Positions 1 to 10,116 of a stretch of DNA of 64,000 nt are shown here, in pieces. Numbering within the stretch: the stretch's first letter is position 1; each line of letters begins with the position of its first letter. The stretch lies in the NCBI GenBank assembly GCA_032622095.1, contig CP136064.1:176718247-176782246 (forward strand), written 5' to 3'. The notes beneath the pieces were generated by a model. That model was not told the DNA's origin and did not search any database. It saw only the letters and a program-made list of their open reading frames with translations. Source of the DNA: Siphonodentalium dalli (Eukaryota > Mollusca > Scaphopoda > Gadilida > Siphonodentaliidae). Position numbers and translations under genes: made by a program.

Positions 1-485
1 ATACTTATTAAGTAACTTTCTTTGGTCGTGACATATATCAATATACCATAACATCATTTGGACCATATTCATTGGCAACCAAACTGGTTTCAAGCGACAA
101 ATCGCTAGAAAATTCGCAAGATTGTCAAGATATAGAAAAATTCAAAGGGTTACGGGTGCGGGTGTACTCCGTTGATGCCCCGTTTGCGCGGAGTTAGAAA
201 AGACTGGAAAAGTCGCGTGCGGCGATCTGAATAAACCGATTTTTTTCGTGGTACAATTGGAAAAAGTAGAATTGTACCACAAAACTGGAACGAGATAGCC
301 ATGGTAACTCGGGCCACTGGCCAATCAGGACATGGCTTTTAAGCATAGTTAGGCAGGGTCGTATTACAATCTTAGATGAACCTCATCGTAGAAAATACAC
401 AAAAAAACAACTTATTTTATAACTTGGTAAGAGGAACGGCAGACAAGAAATACACGATTCTCAGTCACTGGATAAGATAACCAGC
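1..485. other. non-coding flank
   Basis: No recognisable gene or repeat. Short frames here have no coding character. The stretch ends at the 8-bp duplication that bounds the first foldback element. Confidence 0.5.
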
Positions 486-493
486 CACACATT
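486..493. repeat. target site duplication CACACATT, left copy
   Basis: The 8-bp word CACACATT directly precedes the first base of the left TIR. It recurs directly after the last base of the right TIR at 5804-5811. An exact 8-bp duplication at both tips is the footprint of DNA-transposon insertion. Confidence 0.85.
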
Positions 494-516
494 GGGACAT
501 GACAATCTGCGGGATG

Positions 517-924
517 GGATGGGATATGGGACAAAACGACAATCTGCGGGACAGAATTTCAAATTGCGTGGGACGGCCGATATCTCGAGGAATACAGGGC
601 GTAGGGGGCTCATTTTGGTGTCTAACGAAAGGCCCACGTTCGCCCTATCCACACATATTAACCCCGCCACTGACCGGACACCAGAAGTTGCATTATTTGA
701 TCGACAACTGACCTAACATGTGGTGGAATTTGGGATAGCATGACAATCTGCGGGACGGGATTTTCAAATGCGTGGGACGGCCGATATCTCGAGGAATACA
801 GCGCGTAGAGGGCTCCTTATGGTGTCTCACGAAAGGTCCACATTCGCCCTATCCACACATATTAACCCCGTCACTGACCGGACACCGGAAGTTACATTAT
901 TCGGTCGACAACTGACCTAACATA
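517..924 (+). repeat. 204-bp tandem duplication inside left arm
   Basis: Two head-to-tail copies with a 204-bp period, each containing GACAATCTGCGGGAC, a GCGTGGGACGGCCGATA block and the ending ACTGACCTAACAT. The mirror copy lies in the right arm at about 5385-5780. Subterminal repeats of this kind are common transposase-binding regions; that role is inferred. Confidence 0.7.
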
Positions 925-1087
925 AAATGCCACAAACACGAAAAACTGCGTTCGACATTAATGTTTAGAATTTAGATTTCTCGATGAATACGCTAGCAAA
1001 CAACAAGTGTTGGGTATCAAATAACGCAGTGGAATACTGTGCATTCGTTTTTAGCTACAATATGGCTGTTTTATTGCGAATATTGTA

Positions 1088-1390
1088 ATGGCGAACACGC
1101 AAACACGCGCCGATAAAACAGCTAAAAATAGACTCGATGTTTACAATTACAGGATCGATTTCAGCTGGTATATTCAATATAATGGGACGTATGGTATATC
1201 AAAATGTAGGAATAGACACAGAGAATGTATTGTTTTTAAATGGGTCCCACCAGGCGGTGAAATTGTTGCAGAAATTCGCTCCAAGATATTCTCACTTATT
1301 TTTATTTCAGTTGTGACTAAAAGCCCAGATGCCGGAGCCCAGCGACTAAAAGCCAAGTTACAAAATAGATCAACTGGTTTGAACGAATGA
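1088..1390 (+). CDS. hypothetical 100-aa protein in left foldback arm
   Basis: An ATG-initiated 100-codon frame lies wholly inside the left TIR. The protein starts MANTQTRADKTAKNR and ends KLQNRSTGLNE. I do not recognise a domain and see no signal peptide or membrane segment. The same frame is intact in the right arm (4917-5219, minus strand) with about ten residue differences and no stop. Because the arms are near copies, retention of the frame is only weak evidence of coding. The frame is short and has no matching promoter or polyadenylation signal that I can point to. It could be an accessory element protein or chance. Confidence 0.3.
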   Translation: MANTQTRADKTAKNRLDVYNYRIDFSWYIQYNGTYGISKCRNRHRECIVFKWVPPGGEIVAEIRSKIFSLIFISVVTKSPDAGAQRLKAKLQNRSTGLNE

Positions 1391-1470
1391 ACATGTCAAT
1401 GGTAAGACTATTCAAAAGAATATTCAAATCAAATAGTGTTTATAGACTTAAAAACTTATGTGTCCGCCAT

Positions 1471-4400
1471 TCATATGCGGTGGAGGTTCTCATATTATCT
1501 GCCAGTCATACACGGGGGAGGTTCTCATATGAACATATTATCTGCCGGTCATACGCGGTGGAGGTTCATATTATCCGCCGGTCATACGCGAGGGAAGTTC
1601 TCATACGCGGGGGAGGTCCTGATATGAACATATTATCCGCCGGTCATATCCTCCCTCGGGTGTGACCGGTGGATAATATGAGAACCTCCCTCGCATATGA
1701 CCGGTGGATAATATGAGAACCTCCCTCGCATATGACCGGCGGATAATATGAACCTCCACTGCATATGACCGGCGAATAATATGTTCATATGAGAACCTCC
1801 CCAATGTATGACCGGAGGATAATATGAGAACCTCCCTCGCGTATGACCGGCGTATAATATGAACCTCCACCGCGTATGACCGGTGGATAATATGTCCATA
1901 TCAGAACCTCACCCACATATGATCGGAGGATAATATGAGAACTTCCCTCGCGTATGACCGGAGGATAATATGAACCTCCACCGCATATAACCGGCGGATA
2001 ATATGTTCATATGAGAACTTCCACCGTGTATGACCGGTGGATAATATGAACCTCCACTGCGTATGACCGGCGAATAATATGTTCATATGAGAACCTCCCC
2101 AATGTATGACCGGAGGATAATATGAGAACCTCCCTCGCGTATGACCGGCGTATAATATGAACCTCCACCGCGTATGACCGGCGGATAATATGTTCATATG
2201 AGAACCTCCCCAACGTATGACCGGAGGATAATATAAGAACCTCCCTCGCGTATGACCGGTGGATAATATGAGAACCTCCCTCGCATATGACCGGCGGATA
2301 ATATGAACCTCCACCGCGTATGACCGGCAGATAATATGTTCATATGAGAACCCCCCAACGTATGACCGGAGGATAATATAAGAACCTCCCTCGCGTATGA
2401 CCGGTGGATAATATGAGAACCTCCCTCGCATATGACCGGCGGATAATATGAACCTCCACCGCGTATGACCGGTGGATAATATGTTCATATGAGAACCTCC
2501 CCAACGTATGACTGGCGGATAATATGAACCTCCACCGCGTATGACTGGCGGATAATATGTTCATATGAGAACCTCCCCAACGTATGACCGGAGGATAATA
2601 TAAGAACCTCCCTCGCGTATGACCGGTGGATAATATGAGAACCTCCCTCGCATATGACCGGCGGATAATATGAACCTCCACCGCGTATGACCGGCAGATA
2701 ATATGTTCATATGAGAACCCCCCAACGTATGACCGGAGGATAATATAAGAACCTCCCTCGCGTATGACCGGTGGATAATATGAGAACCTCCCTCGCATAT
2801 GACCGGCGGATAATATGAACCTCCACCGCGTATGACCGGCGGATAATATGTTCATATGAGAACCTCCCCAACGTATGACCGGAGGATAATATAAGAACCT
2901 CCCTCGCGTATGACCGGTGGATAATATGAGAACCCCCCTCGCGCATGACCGGCGGATAATATGTACCTCCACCGCGTATGACCGGCGGATAATATGTTCA
3001 TATCAGAACCTCACCCACATATGATCGGAGGATAATATGAGAACTTCCCTCGCGTATGACCGGCGGATAATATGAACCTCCACCGCGTATGACCGGTGGA
3101 TAATATGTTCATATGAGAACCTCCACCGTGTATGACAAGTGGATAATATGAACCTCCACCCCGTATGACCGGCGAATAATATGTTCATATCAGAACCTCC
3201 CCCATGTATGACCGGAGGATAATATGAGAATCTCCCTCGCATATGACCGGCGGATAACATGAACCTCCACCGCGTATGACCGGCGAATAATATGTTCATA
3301 TCAGAACCTCCCCCACGTATGACCGGAGGATAATATGAGAACCTCCCTCGCGTATGACCGGTGGATAATATGAGAACCTCCCTCGCATATGACCGGCGGA
3401 TAATATGAACCTCCACCGCGTATGACCGGCAGATAATATGTTCATATGAGAACCCCCCAACGTATGACCGGAGGATAATATAAGAACCTCCCTCGCGTAT
3501 GACCGGTGGATAATATGAGAACCTCTCTCGCATATGACCGGCGGATAATATGAACCTCCACCGCGTATGACCGGCGGATAATATGTTCATATGAGAACCT
3601 CCCCAACGTATGACCGGAGGATAATATAAGAACCTCCCTCGCGTATGACCGGTGGATAATATGAGAACCCCCCTCGCGCATGACCGGCGGATAATATGAA
3701 CCTCCACCGCGTATGACCGGCGGATAATATGTTCATATCAGAACCTCACCCACATATGATCGGAGGATAATATGAGAACTTCCCTCGCGTATGACCGGCG
3801 GATAATATGAACCTCCACCGCGTATGACCGGTGGATAATATGTTCATATGAGAACCTCCACCGTGTATGACAAGTGGATAATATGAACCTCCACCCCGTA
3901 TGACCGGCGAATAATATGTTCATATCAGAACCTCCCCCATGTATGACCGGAGGATAATATGAGAATCTCCCTCGCATATGACCGGCGGATAACATGAACC
4001 TCCACCGCGTATGGCCGGCGAATAATATGTTCATATGAGAACCTCCCCCACGTATGATCGGAGGATAATATGAGAACTTCCCTCGCGTATGACCGGCGGA
4101 TAATATGAACCTCCACCGCGTATGACCGGTGGATAATATGTTCATATGAGAACCTCCACCGTGTATGACAAGAGGATAATATGAACCTCCACCCCGTATG
4201 ACCGGCGAATAATATGTTCATATCAGAACCTCCCCCATGTATGACCGGAGGATAATATGAGAATCTCCCTCGCATATGACCGGCGGATAATATGAACCTC
4301 CACCGCGTATGACCGGCGAATAATATGTTCATATCAGAACCTCCCCCACGTATGACCGGAGGATAATATGAGAACCTCCCTCGCGTATGACCGGCGGATA

Positions 4401-4839
4401 ATATGAACCTCCACCGCGTATGACCGGCAGATAATATGTTCATATGAGAACCTCCCCTATGTATGACCGGATGATAATATGAGAACCTCCCTCACGTATA
4501 ACCGGTGGATAATATGAGAACCTCCCTCGCGTATGACCGACAGTTAATATGTTCATATGAGAACCTCCCCATCGTATGACCGGAGGATAATATGAGAACC
4601 TCCCTCGCGTATGACCGGTGGATAATATGAACCTCCACCGCATATGACCGGCAGATAATATGTTCATATCAGAACCTCCCCCGCGTATGACCGGAGGATA
4701 ATAAGAAATCTTCCATCGCGTATGACCGGCGGATAATATGAACCTCCACTGTGTATGACCGGCAGATAATATGTTCATATGAGAACCTCCCCCGCGTATT
4801 ACTGGGAGATAATATGAGAACTTCACTGCATATATGAAT
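1471..4839. repeat. higher-order minisatellite core of foldback element
   Basis: A long array of ~33-44-bp units built around TATGACCGGCGGATAATATG followed by AACCTCC and a CG-rich tail. Unit types differ by insertions (GAGAACC; TTCATATGAGAACC). They are arranged in higher-order blocks of about 146 bp (for example starts near 2214, 2361, 2728, 2874) and in larger duplicated blocks (about 3000-3340 recurring from 3736). Units from 1471 to about 1655 run in the opposite orientation to those from about 1660 to 4839. Long frames read through the array only because the units rarely contain stops; they are not genes. Confidence 0.85.
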
Positions 4840-5803
4840 GGCGGACACATAAGTTTTTAAGTCTATAACACTATTTGATTTGAATATTCTTTTGAATAGT
4901 CTTACCATTGACATATTCATTCGTTCAAACCAGTTGATCTATTTTGTAACTTGGCTTTTAGTCGCTGGGCTCCGGCATCTGGGCTTTTAGTCACAACTGA
5001 AATAAAAATAAGTGCGAATATCTTGGAGCGAATTTCTGCAACAATTTCACCGCCTGGTGGACCCATTTGGAAAAAAATATATTCCCTGTGTCTAATTCTA
5101 CATTTTGATATACTATACGCCCCATTATATTGAATATACCAGCTGAAATCGATCCTGTAATTGTAAACATCGAGTCTATTTTTAGCTGTTTTATCGGAGC
5201 GTGTTTGCGTGTTCGCCATTACAATATTCGCACTAAAACAGCCATATTGTAGATAAAAACGAATGCACAGTATTTCACTGCGTTATTTGATACCTAAAAC
5301 TTATTGTTTGCTAGTGTATTCATCGAGAAATCTAAATTCTAAACATTAATGTCGAACGCAGTTTTTCGTGTTTGTGGCATTTTATGTTAGGTCAGTTGTC
5401 GATCGGATAATGTAACTTCCGGTGTCCGGTCAGTGGCGGGGTTAATATGTGTGGATAGGGCGAATGTGGACCTTTCGTTAGACACCAAAAGTAGCCCTCT
5501 ATGCGCTGTATTCCTCGAGCTATCGGCCGTCCCACGCAATTTGAAAATCCTGTCCCGCAGATTGTCATGCTATCCCAAATTCCACCACATGTTAGGTCAA
5601 ATAATGCAACTTCTGGTGTTTGGTTAGTGACGGGGTTAATATGTGTGGATAGGGCGAACGTGGGCCTTTCGTTAGACACCAAAATGAGCCCCCTACGCCC
5701 TGTATTCCTCGAGATATCGGCCGTCCCACGCAATTTGAAATTCTGTCCCGCAGATTGTCGTTTTGTCCCATATCCCATCCCATCCCGCAGATTGTCATGT
5801 CCC
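4840..5803 (-). repeat. right terminal inverted repeat of foldback element
   Basis: Reverse complement of 494-1470. The outer tip reads CATCCCGCAGATTGTCATGTCCC in pieces matching the left end base for base, then abuts the duplication at 5804-5811. Confidence 0.85.
4917..5219 (-). CDS. hypothetical 100-aa protein in right foldback arm
   Basis: Inverted counterpart of the frame at 1088-1390, same length, same start (MANTQTR) and same end (NRSTGLNE). It differs at scattered positions, including a short block around residues 50-55 (KWV versus QMG). No family recognised. Only the ratio of synonymous to non-synonymous differences across many copies would show whether it is under selection. Confidence 0.3.
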   Translation of the reverse strand: MANTQTRSDKTAKNRLDVYNYRIDFSWYIQYNGAYSISKCRIRHREYIFFQMGPPGGEIVAEIRSKIFALIFISVVTKSPDAGAQRLKAKLQNRSTGLNE

Positions 5804-5811
5804 CACACATT
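5804..5811. repeat. target site duplication CACACATT, right copy
   Basis: Exact match to 486-493, immediately after the terminal CCC of the right arm. Confidence 0.85.
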
Positions 5812-6421
5812 TGGCATTTGGCTCATTCTTTTGCACATTGGCTATTATGGCTAATAATATACATGCAATGTACAAACATGGATAAGAGACTGTGTTACCG
5901 AGCACCATTTTTTGCAGATTGGCCGTCATACGTAGCCTCCCATCATTAACCTCGTTACAAAAATAGTACCTTATCGCAATATGTAGTGTTGCAGTGTTTA
6001 TGTGGTGCATTATCATGGCACCAGCTTTCGTTACTGCTGGTTTTCGTTACTGCAATGGTACTGCAAGTGTTGGGGTGGCACCGCACTATCACACAGTAGT
6101 GCAAACTGTGATTGGGTGTGATCTTGCGGTTTTGCACTGCCATAAAGCATGTACTGTTAAAGAGAGAATAGCTGTACGATGTAGATATTCATGTGTATTA
6201 TCTGACTGGGCCTAGACATCAATAATGTTACAAGTAATACTTGTGATGGACAAAGTTTCAATAAATCAGGATGAAAACAATACAAATGTAGAATTATTGA
6301 CACAAAACCGCTGTGGACATCTACAACTGTTGCTTAAATATATGAGATGTTCTCACTTATCCGGCAGGTATTGTTTCGGAGGTAGGTGTGATAATCCCCA
6401 ACATGACAGAGTTACCGCTTA
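5812..6421. other. no gene recognised
   Basis: Single-copy-looking AT-rich sequence. Short frames only, with no domain or splice-site support. Confidence 0.4.
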
Positions 6422-6673
6422 TAGTCTGTATCAGCAGTTACTTAGGTTTTTAACTGTTTTTACAGTTTTTTCATTTGGGCTGATTTACCGGTATTTCATT
6501 TGAACAACAGTTGCACTTAACGATTTATTGTAATATAACAGAATACATAGTCTGTATCGGCAGTTACTTAGGTTTTTAACTGTTTTTACAGTTTTTTTTC
6601 ATTTGGGCTGATTTACCGGTATTTCATTTGAACAACAGTTGCACTTAACGATTTATTATAATATAACAGAATA
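6422..6673 (+). repeat. 126-bp tandem duplication
   Basis: Two head-to-tail copies beginning TAGTCTGTATC (6422 and 6548), each with a poly-T/ACAGTTTTT stretch and CCGGTATTTCATTTGAAC. They differ by a few bases, so the duplication is recent. Confidence 0.8.
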
Positions 6674-6711
6674 CAGTTATACGGCAATTACAATAACATA
6701 ATAATCATTAC

Positions 6712-7384
6712 CTGAGGTCTTCAATAGCCAGATAAATATCCGACTGAATCTAAATATTCTAACATTCCCAACTGCCCTTTTCTATAAACTCTCTTGTAGT
6801 GAGTATTGCTCGGGATCTGTACAGTGATGATTTAACGGAATAGAAAGTCGGAACATTTGCAATGATGTCAGAATGTGTTTCGTCTGTCGGCAAATCTGCA
6901 AAAGGAAAATAATATCATTTTACAGATCGGTATATAATAAAGAGCGTTATCAATTATGATATGATAGATACGAATTGTTTTTGTTTTGAATATAACTTAT
7001 TTTGTATACTTGTTGAAATATTTGACATATCGTACAGTTAACAAAGAGCGTTCTCATTTATGATATTTTGATAAGAATTGTTTTTTCAAAGATATACATA
7101 CTAGATATTTATTCCTGGTAGATAGCAGTGACTGGTCTGGATGTATGTCGAACTAAGGTTTTAAGCTCTGCGATGATGGTTTCAGCAGCAACTTGGGCCT
7201 GGTCTGAGTCGTGGCGATGCTGGCTTTTGTAGGATGTGACGATGTCGTTCTTGGTATTTACAGTAGCGCTGCATGTCTTTGAACAGCATCGCCAATATAC
7301 ACTATCCTTATAGTGGTTAAAGACGAGATATTACCACCGCGATCATTAGGAATGAAATTAATATGTACTTGAGCTTTTGCCATT
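6712..7384 (-). pseudogene. FLYWCH zinc-finger gene remnant, two exons
   Basis: Minus strand. The first exon (about 7384 to 7115) starts MAKAQVHINFIPNDRGG. After a one-base frame change it reads YLVFNHYKDSVYWRCCSKTC and continues with a paired-His segment (SQHRHD) and a helical tail. The F...YWRC...C...HRH spacing is the FLYWCH-type zinc finger, often found in MULE-related proteins. The second exon (6895 to 6712) has a clean acceptor (TTCCTTTTGCAG) and donor (CAG/GTAATG). It reads NVPTFYSVKSSLYRSRA, the linker that usually follows FLYWCH domains, then stops after GSWEC. The frameshift, premature stop and lost GT donor of exon 1 (CAG/GAATAA) indicate a pseudogene. Confidence 0.55.
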
Positions 7385-7724
7385 TTGATATGATCTGTCT
7401 TATAAGTATGTGATTTGGGGGGGGGGGGGCTACCTCGGGATGGTCGATAGGCCCTTTCCTTCACCCCTCATTGTATTGCCTTTATTGGAATCATGAAAAA
7501 AAAAAGAAGAAAAAAAAGAGCATTGTTATACATTTTTTATAATTATTTTCTTTTGTGTTTCTTCTTTCTTTGTGGCTTTTCTCCTAAAATAAAGGGAGAC
7601 GGAGCTGGTTTATGTCTTAATTGTCGTAGTTGTGAGCCTCTGTAATTTATATGTTAGCGTTAGAACATGATTATATCTGGAAATCACTCACTTGAGTTGT
7701 TTTCAGTGACAAGAGTTCATATCG

Positions 7725-7732
7725 TGATATAC
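7725..7732. repeat. candidate target site duplication TGATATAC, left
   Basis: The 8-bp word TGATATAC precedes the second foldback element and recurs at 9262-9269 just after it. The flanking bases differ on the two sides, as expected for a duplication. Confidence 0.55.
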
Positions 7733-7751
7733 GGTTACGTAGCGTTTTTCC

Positions 7752-7999
7752 GAAGACCCATAACTCCGAAGGTCAGATTCTCCGAAGGTCAGATTCTCCG
7801 ACGCCCCGATTCTCCGAAAGCCCATAACTCCGAAGTCCCGATTCTCCGAAATCCCATAACCCCGAAGACCCATAACTCCGAAAGCCCATAACTCCGAAGG
7901 CCTATAACTCCGAACGCCCATAACTCCGAAGGTCTATAACTCCGAAGGGCCGATTCTCCGAAGGTCCGATTCTCCGAAGGTCCGATTCTCCGAAGATCA
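7752..7999 (+). repeat. minisatellite, left arm (CCGAAG units)
   Basis: Tandem ~16-bp units alternating CCGAAGGCCCATAACT and CCGAAGGTCCGATTCT. Inverted partner of 8690-9250. Confidence 0.85.
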
Positions 8000-8030
8000 T
8001 GTTTTATCGCTTATTAAATAGTGTACAGTC

Positions 8031-8305
8031 CAGTGGCGGGGTCAATGGGGCCCTAGGGAAGCCGCCCCCAAAAAACATGTCAAATGTCATGTAAACGTCA
8101 GGAAATCCCTCCTAGGCATTCAAATATTCACAGTGTTCCTGCCCAGGGGAGCCCCCGGACCAACGATTGGGGGCGACCCCTCCCATGTATGCGCTCCGCA
8201 AATCAGGCCTTCGTGATATGCTTTCGGCATATCATATGCATGATATATCCCCCACATATGCTAATTAATGTGCACCCCTAAATGGGAACCCTGGCTCCGC
8301 CACTG
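8031..8305. mobile_element. hAT-like MITE in left arm
   Basis: Starts CAGTGGCGGGGTCAATGG and ends CCTGGCTCCGCCACTG, tips typical of hAT-type MITEs. A shorter diverged copy sits at the mirror position in the other arm (8457-8648, outer tip CAGTGGCGAAG after reverse complement). I could not find a clean 8-bp duplication around either one. Confidence 0.45.
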
Positions 8306-8456
8306 GTGTGCACCGGGTATATTATAACGAAACGCTGCAAGAATGTCAGAGTAGCCTAACATGCACAGGGGCGACAAGTTCTTCCCCGTTCACCCCTGTA
8401 CATTTTACTCTGGCATCTCATGGGCCAACGTAACGTTATAGTATCTGGTGTATAGT

Positions 8457-8648
8457 CAGTGGCGGGCCAGGATTCCCATTTAGGTGGGGGCAGTAGGAAA
8501 AGTTTGAATATTTTGATGCCCCATGAACGATTTCCGGGCGTTTACATGACATTGGACATGTTTTGGTAGGGGCCCATATTGTCTGAAATAGCCAGTAGAG
8601 GTTGAATGGGGGCAGTGGGAATTTTGGGACCCCTTGTCTTCGCCACTG
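8457..8648. mobile_element. hAT-like MITE in right arm
   Basis: Starts CAGTGGCGGGCCAGGATT and ends CTTCGCCACTG. It matches 8031-8305 in inverted orientation, including the AACATGTC-AATGTCATGTAAACG block, but is about 80 bp shorter. Confidence 0.45.
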
Positions 8649-8689
8649 GACTGTACACTATTTAGTAAACGATAATACCCCGATAAAAC

Positions 8690-9250
8690 ACAATCTTCGG
8701 AGAATCGGACCTCCGGAGAATCGGACCTTCGGAGTTATGGGCCGTCGGAGAATCGGGCCTTCGGAGTTATAGGTCTTCGGAGAATCGGCCCTTCGGAGTT
8801 ATAGGTCTTCGGAGTTATAGGTCTTCGGAGAATCGGCCCTTCGGAGTTATGGGCTTTCGGAGAATCGGATCTTCGGAGTTATGGGGCGTCGGAGAATCGG
8901 GTCTTCGGAGTTATGGGCCGTCGGAGAATCGGGCCTTCGGAGTTATAGGTCTTCGGAGAATCGGCCCTTCGGAGTTATGGGCTTTCGGAGAATCGGATCT
9001 TCGGAGTTATGGGCCGTCGGAGAATCGGGCCTTCGGAGTTATAGGTCTTCGGAGAATCGGCCCTTCGGAGTTATAGGTCTTCGGAGTTATAGGTCTTCGG
9101 AGAATCGGCCCTTCGGAGTTATGGGCTTTCGGAGAATCGGATCTTCGGAGTTATGGGCCGTCTGAGAATCGGGTCTTCGGAGTTATGGGCCGTCGGAGAA
9201 TCGGGTCTTCGGGGTTGTGGGCCTTCGTAGTAATAGGTCTTCGGAAAACC
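8690..9250 (-). repeat. minisatellite, right arm (CTTCGG units)
   Basis: Tandem ~16-bp units CTTCGGAGTTATGGGC and CTTCGGAGAATCGGGC, arranged in blocks that themselves repeat. About twice as long as the left array, so the palindrome is lopsided. Confidence 0.85.
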
Positions 9251-9394
9251 GGTCTGACACCTGATATACAGTCATTGCCGGTAAGTTTGGGCTACACTTT
9301 GCTTAAACAAACACTGCTTGTGGCGATGAGATCACTAGTCACGCATTGTAAAAACAGACTATAACCTGCCGGCTCGGATGCATTCACACATCCC

Positions 9395-9470
9395 TGTCGC
9401 ATATATAAAAGAATGCATTGGCACAGGTTTTTCGCAATATTTCTGGAAGCTCCGGTCATGAAAGGGTTAA
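9395..9470. repeat. piggyBac-type MITE end fragment
   Basis: Contains CGCATATATAAAAGAATG and CATTGGCACAGG, shared with the complete MITE at 21271-21663, and ends AAAGGGTTAA, the TTAA-abutting tip. No partner end was found nearby, so it is a fragment or a related family. Confidence 0.4.
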
Positions 9471-9921
9471 TTATAGAGCAGACGGATGCTGCGATTATAT
9501 CACAAACATTGTCAACTTGTCCAATAGTCCCCCGTTTTGGACATTTACAATGCAAATGACTTGCATAAACAGTTCTACATAAGTGGTCCGTAATTTAGAT
9601 TAACTTATATATTAGTCCTGATGTCATTTCCATTTTCAACTGCCAGTGGTGAACCCAAGAATAACTCTTCACTTTCAGAATTGATAAACCTGAGTTATAA
9701 TTGATAAACATCATATAGTTAATTTGATTCTAATATTCCGTCAACCAATTTACATTGTGTTTTGCCAAATGTCTGCACAGATGATGTACGTTTACCGAAT
9801 CAATAGAATCATGATTATGTATCCAAGTGGAATCTAAAATCAAATCGAAAATATTATTCCGAAATTGCAGGGGACTTACTTGTTGGTGATATATATATAA
9901 TGTGCATGGGAATTCCCTTAC

Positions 9922-10116
9922 CTGTGTACTTCTGTTTGAGTGATAACAGGAATTGTATCTCCCTTGCCAGTGTCCTCAAAGACTTCAAAGTTTCCAGTTT
10001 CTTCTTTCGTTGGAAACTGGAGAAACTTTCTTTCAGCATTTCTGAAGTTTGGGTCCAACGATCGATAATGTTATTTGATGCCTCTATTGTTTTTTTTTGT
10101 TTAGATCAGCTTCTAC
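9922..10116 (-). CDS. KDZ transposase C-terminal exon (exon 11)
   Basis: Acceptor CATCCTCCAG and donor ACACAG/GTAAGG. The first bases read (K)VEADLNKK, in phase with the exon at 12762. A run of nine T (plus strand, 10090-10098) then shifts the frame by one. After it the exon reads EASNNIIDRWTQTSEMLKES and, at the end, REIQFLLSLKQKYTG. This helical segment with LLSLKQKY is typical of the end of KDZ proteins. The homopolymer shift may be a sequencing error or a mutation. Confidence 0.65.

Larger units (their letters stand above)
494..1470 (+). repeat. left terminal inverted repeat of foldback element
   Basis: This is the inverted copy of 4840-5803, matching from the tip through an open 100-codon frame to the edge of the minisatellite. 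The outer part holds several GACAATCTGCGGGA motifs at regular places, possible transposase-binding sites. The arms differ by scattered substitutions and small indels, for example a short deletion in the right arm near 5597. Confidence 0.85.
494..5803. mobile_element. foldback DNA transposon with ~0.97-kb TIRs and minisatellite core
   Basis: The element starts with GGGACATGACAATCTGCGGG and ends with its reverse complement, inside an exact 8-bp duplication. The arms (494-1470 and 4840-5803) are nearly identical inverted copies. The core is a minisatellite whose orientation flips near 1650-1660, so the inverted symmetry continues inward but is very lopsided. This is the architecture of foldback-type elements such as Drosophila FB or Galileo. 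No transposase is encoded, so it is non-autonomous. An 8-bp duplication fits hAT, P, Zisupton/KDZ or some MULE families; the tip sequence does not let me choose. The match between arms implies recent insertion or gene conversion between arms. Confidence 0.85.
7733..9261. mobile_element. second foldback element with inverted minisatellite arms
   Basis: A large imperfect palindrome centred near 8375. The outer arms are ~16-bp minisatellites (CCGAAGGCCCATAACT / CTTCGGAGTTATGGGC) at about 7752-7999 and, inverted, 8690-9250. Inside them the sequence TTAAATAGTGTACAGTC and a CAGTGGCG block recur in inverted order, and similarity continues to the centre. The tips read GGT...TTTTCCGAAG on both sides and are flanked by TGATATAC. 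There is no coding capacity. The sequence is unrelated to the first foldback, but the plan (inverted minisatellite arms, 8-bp duplication) is shared. Confidence 0.6.

Noticed and set aside
1471-4839. Resemblance to a CRISPR array (regular short repeats)
   Set aside because: No unique spacers: the units are contiguous and variable, and the context is a eukaryotic foldback transposon.
1601-4850. Several 80-234-codon minus-strand frames with repeated motifs such as AVEVHIIRRSYAREVLI
   Set aside because: They are read-through of minisatellite units that happen to lack stops. Frames on either strand and in several phases are equally open, and the unit content varies freely.
8849-9165. Overlapping plus-strand frames with SELWAFGESDLRSYG repeats
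   Set aside because: The same artefact from the 16-bp CTTCGG minisatellite.
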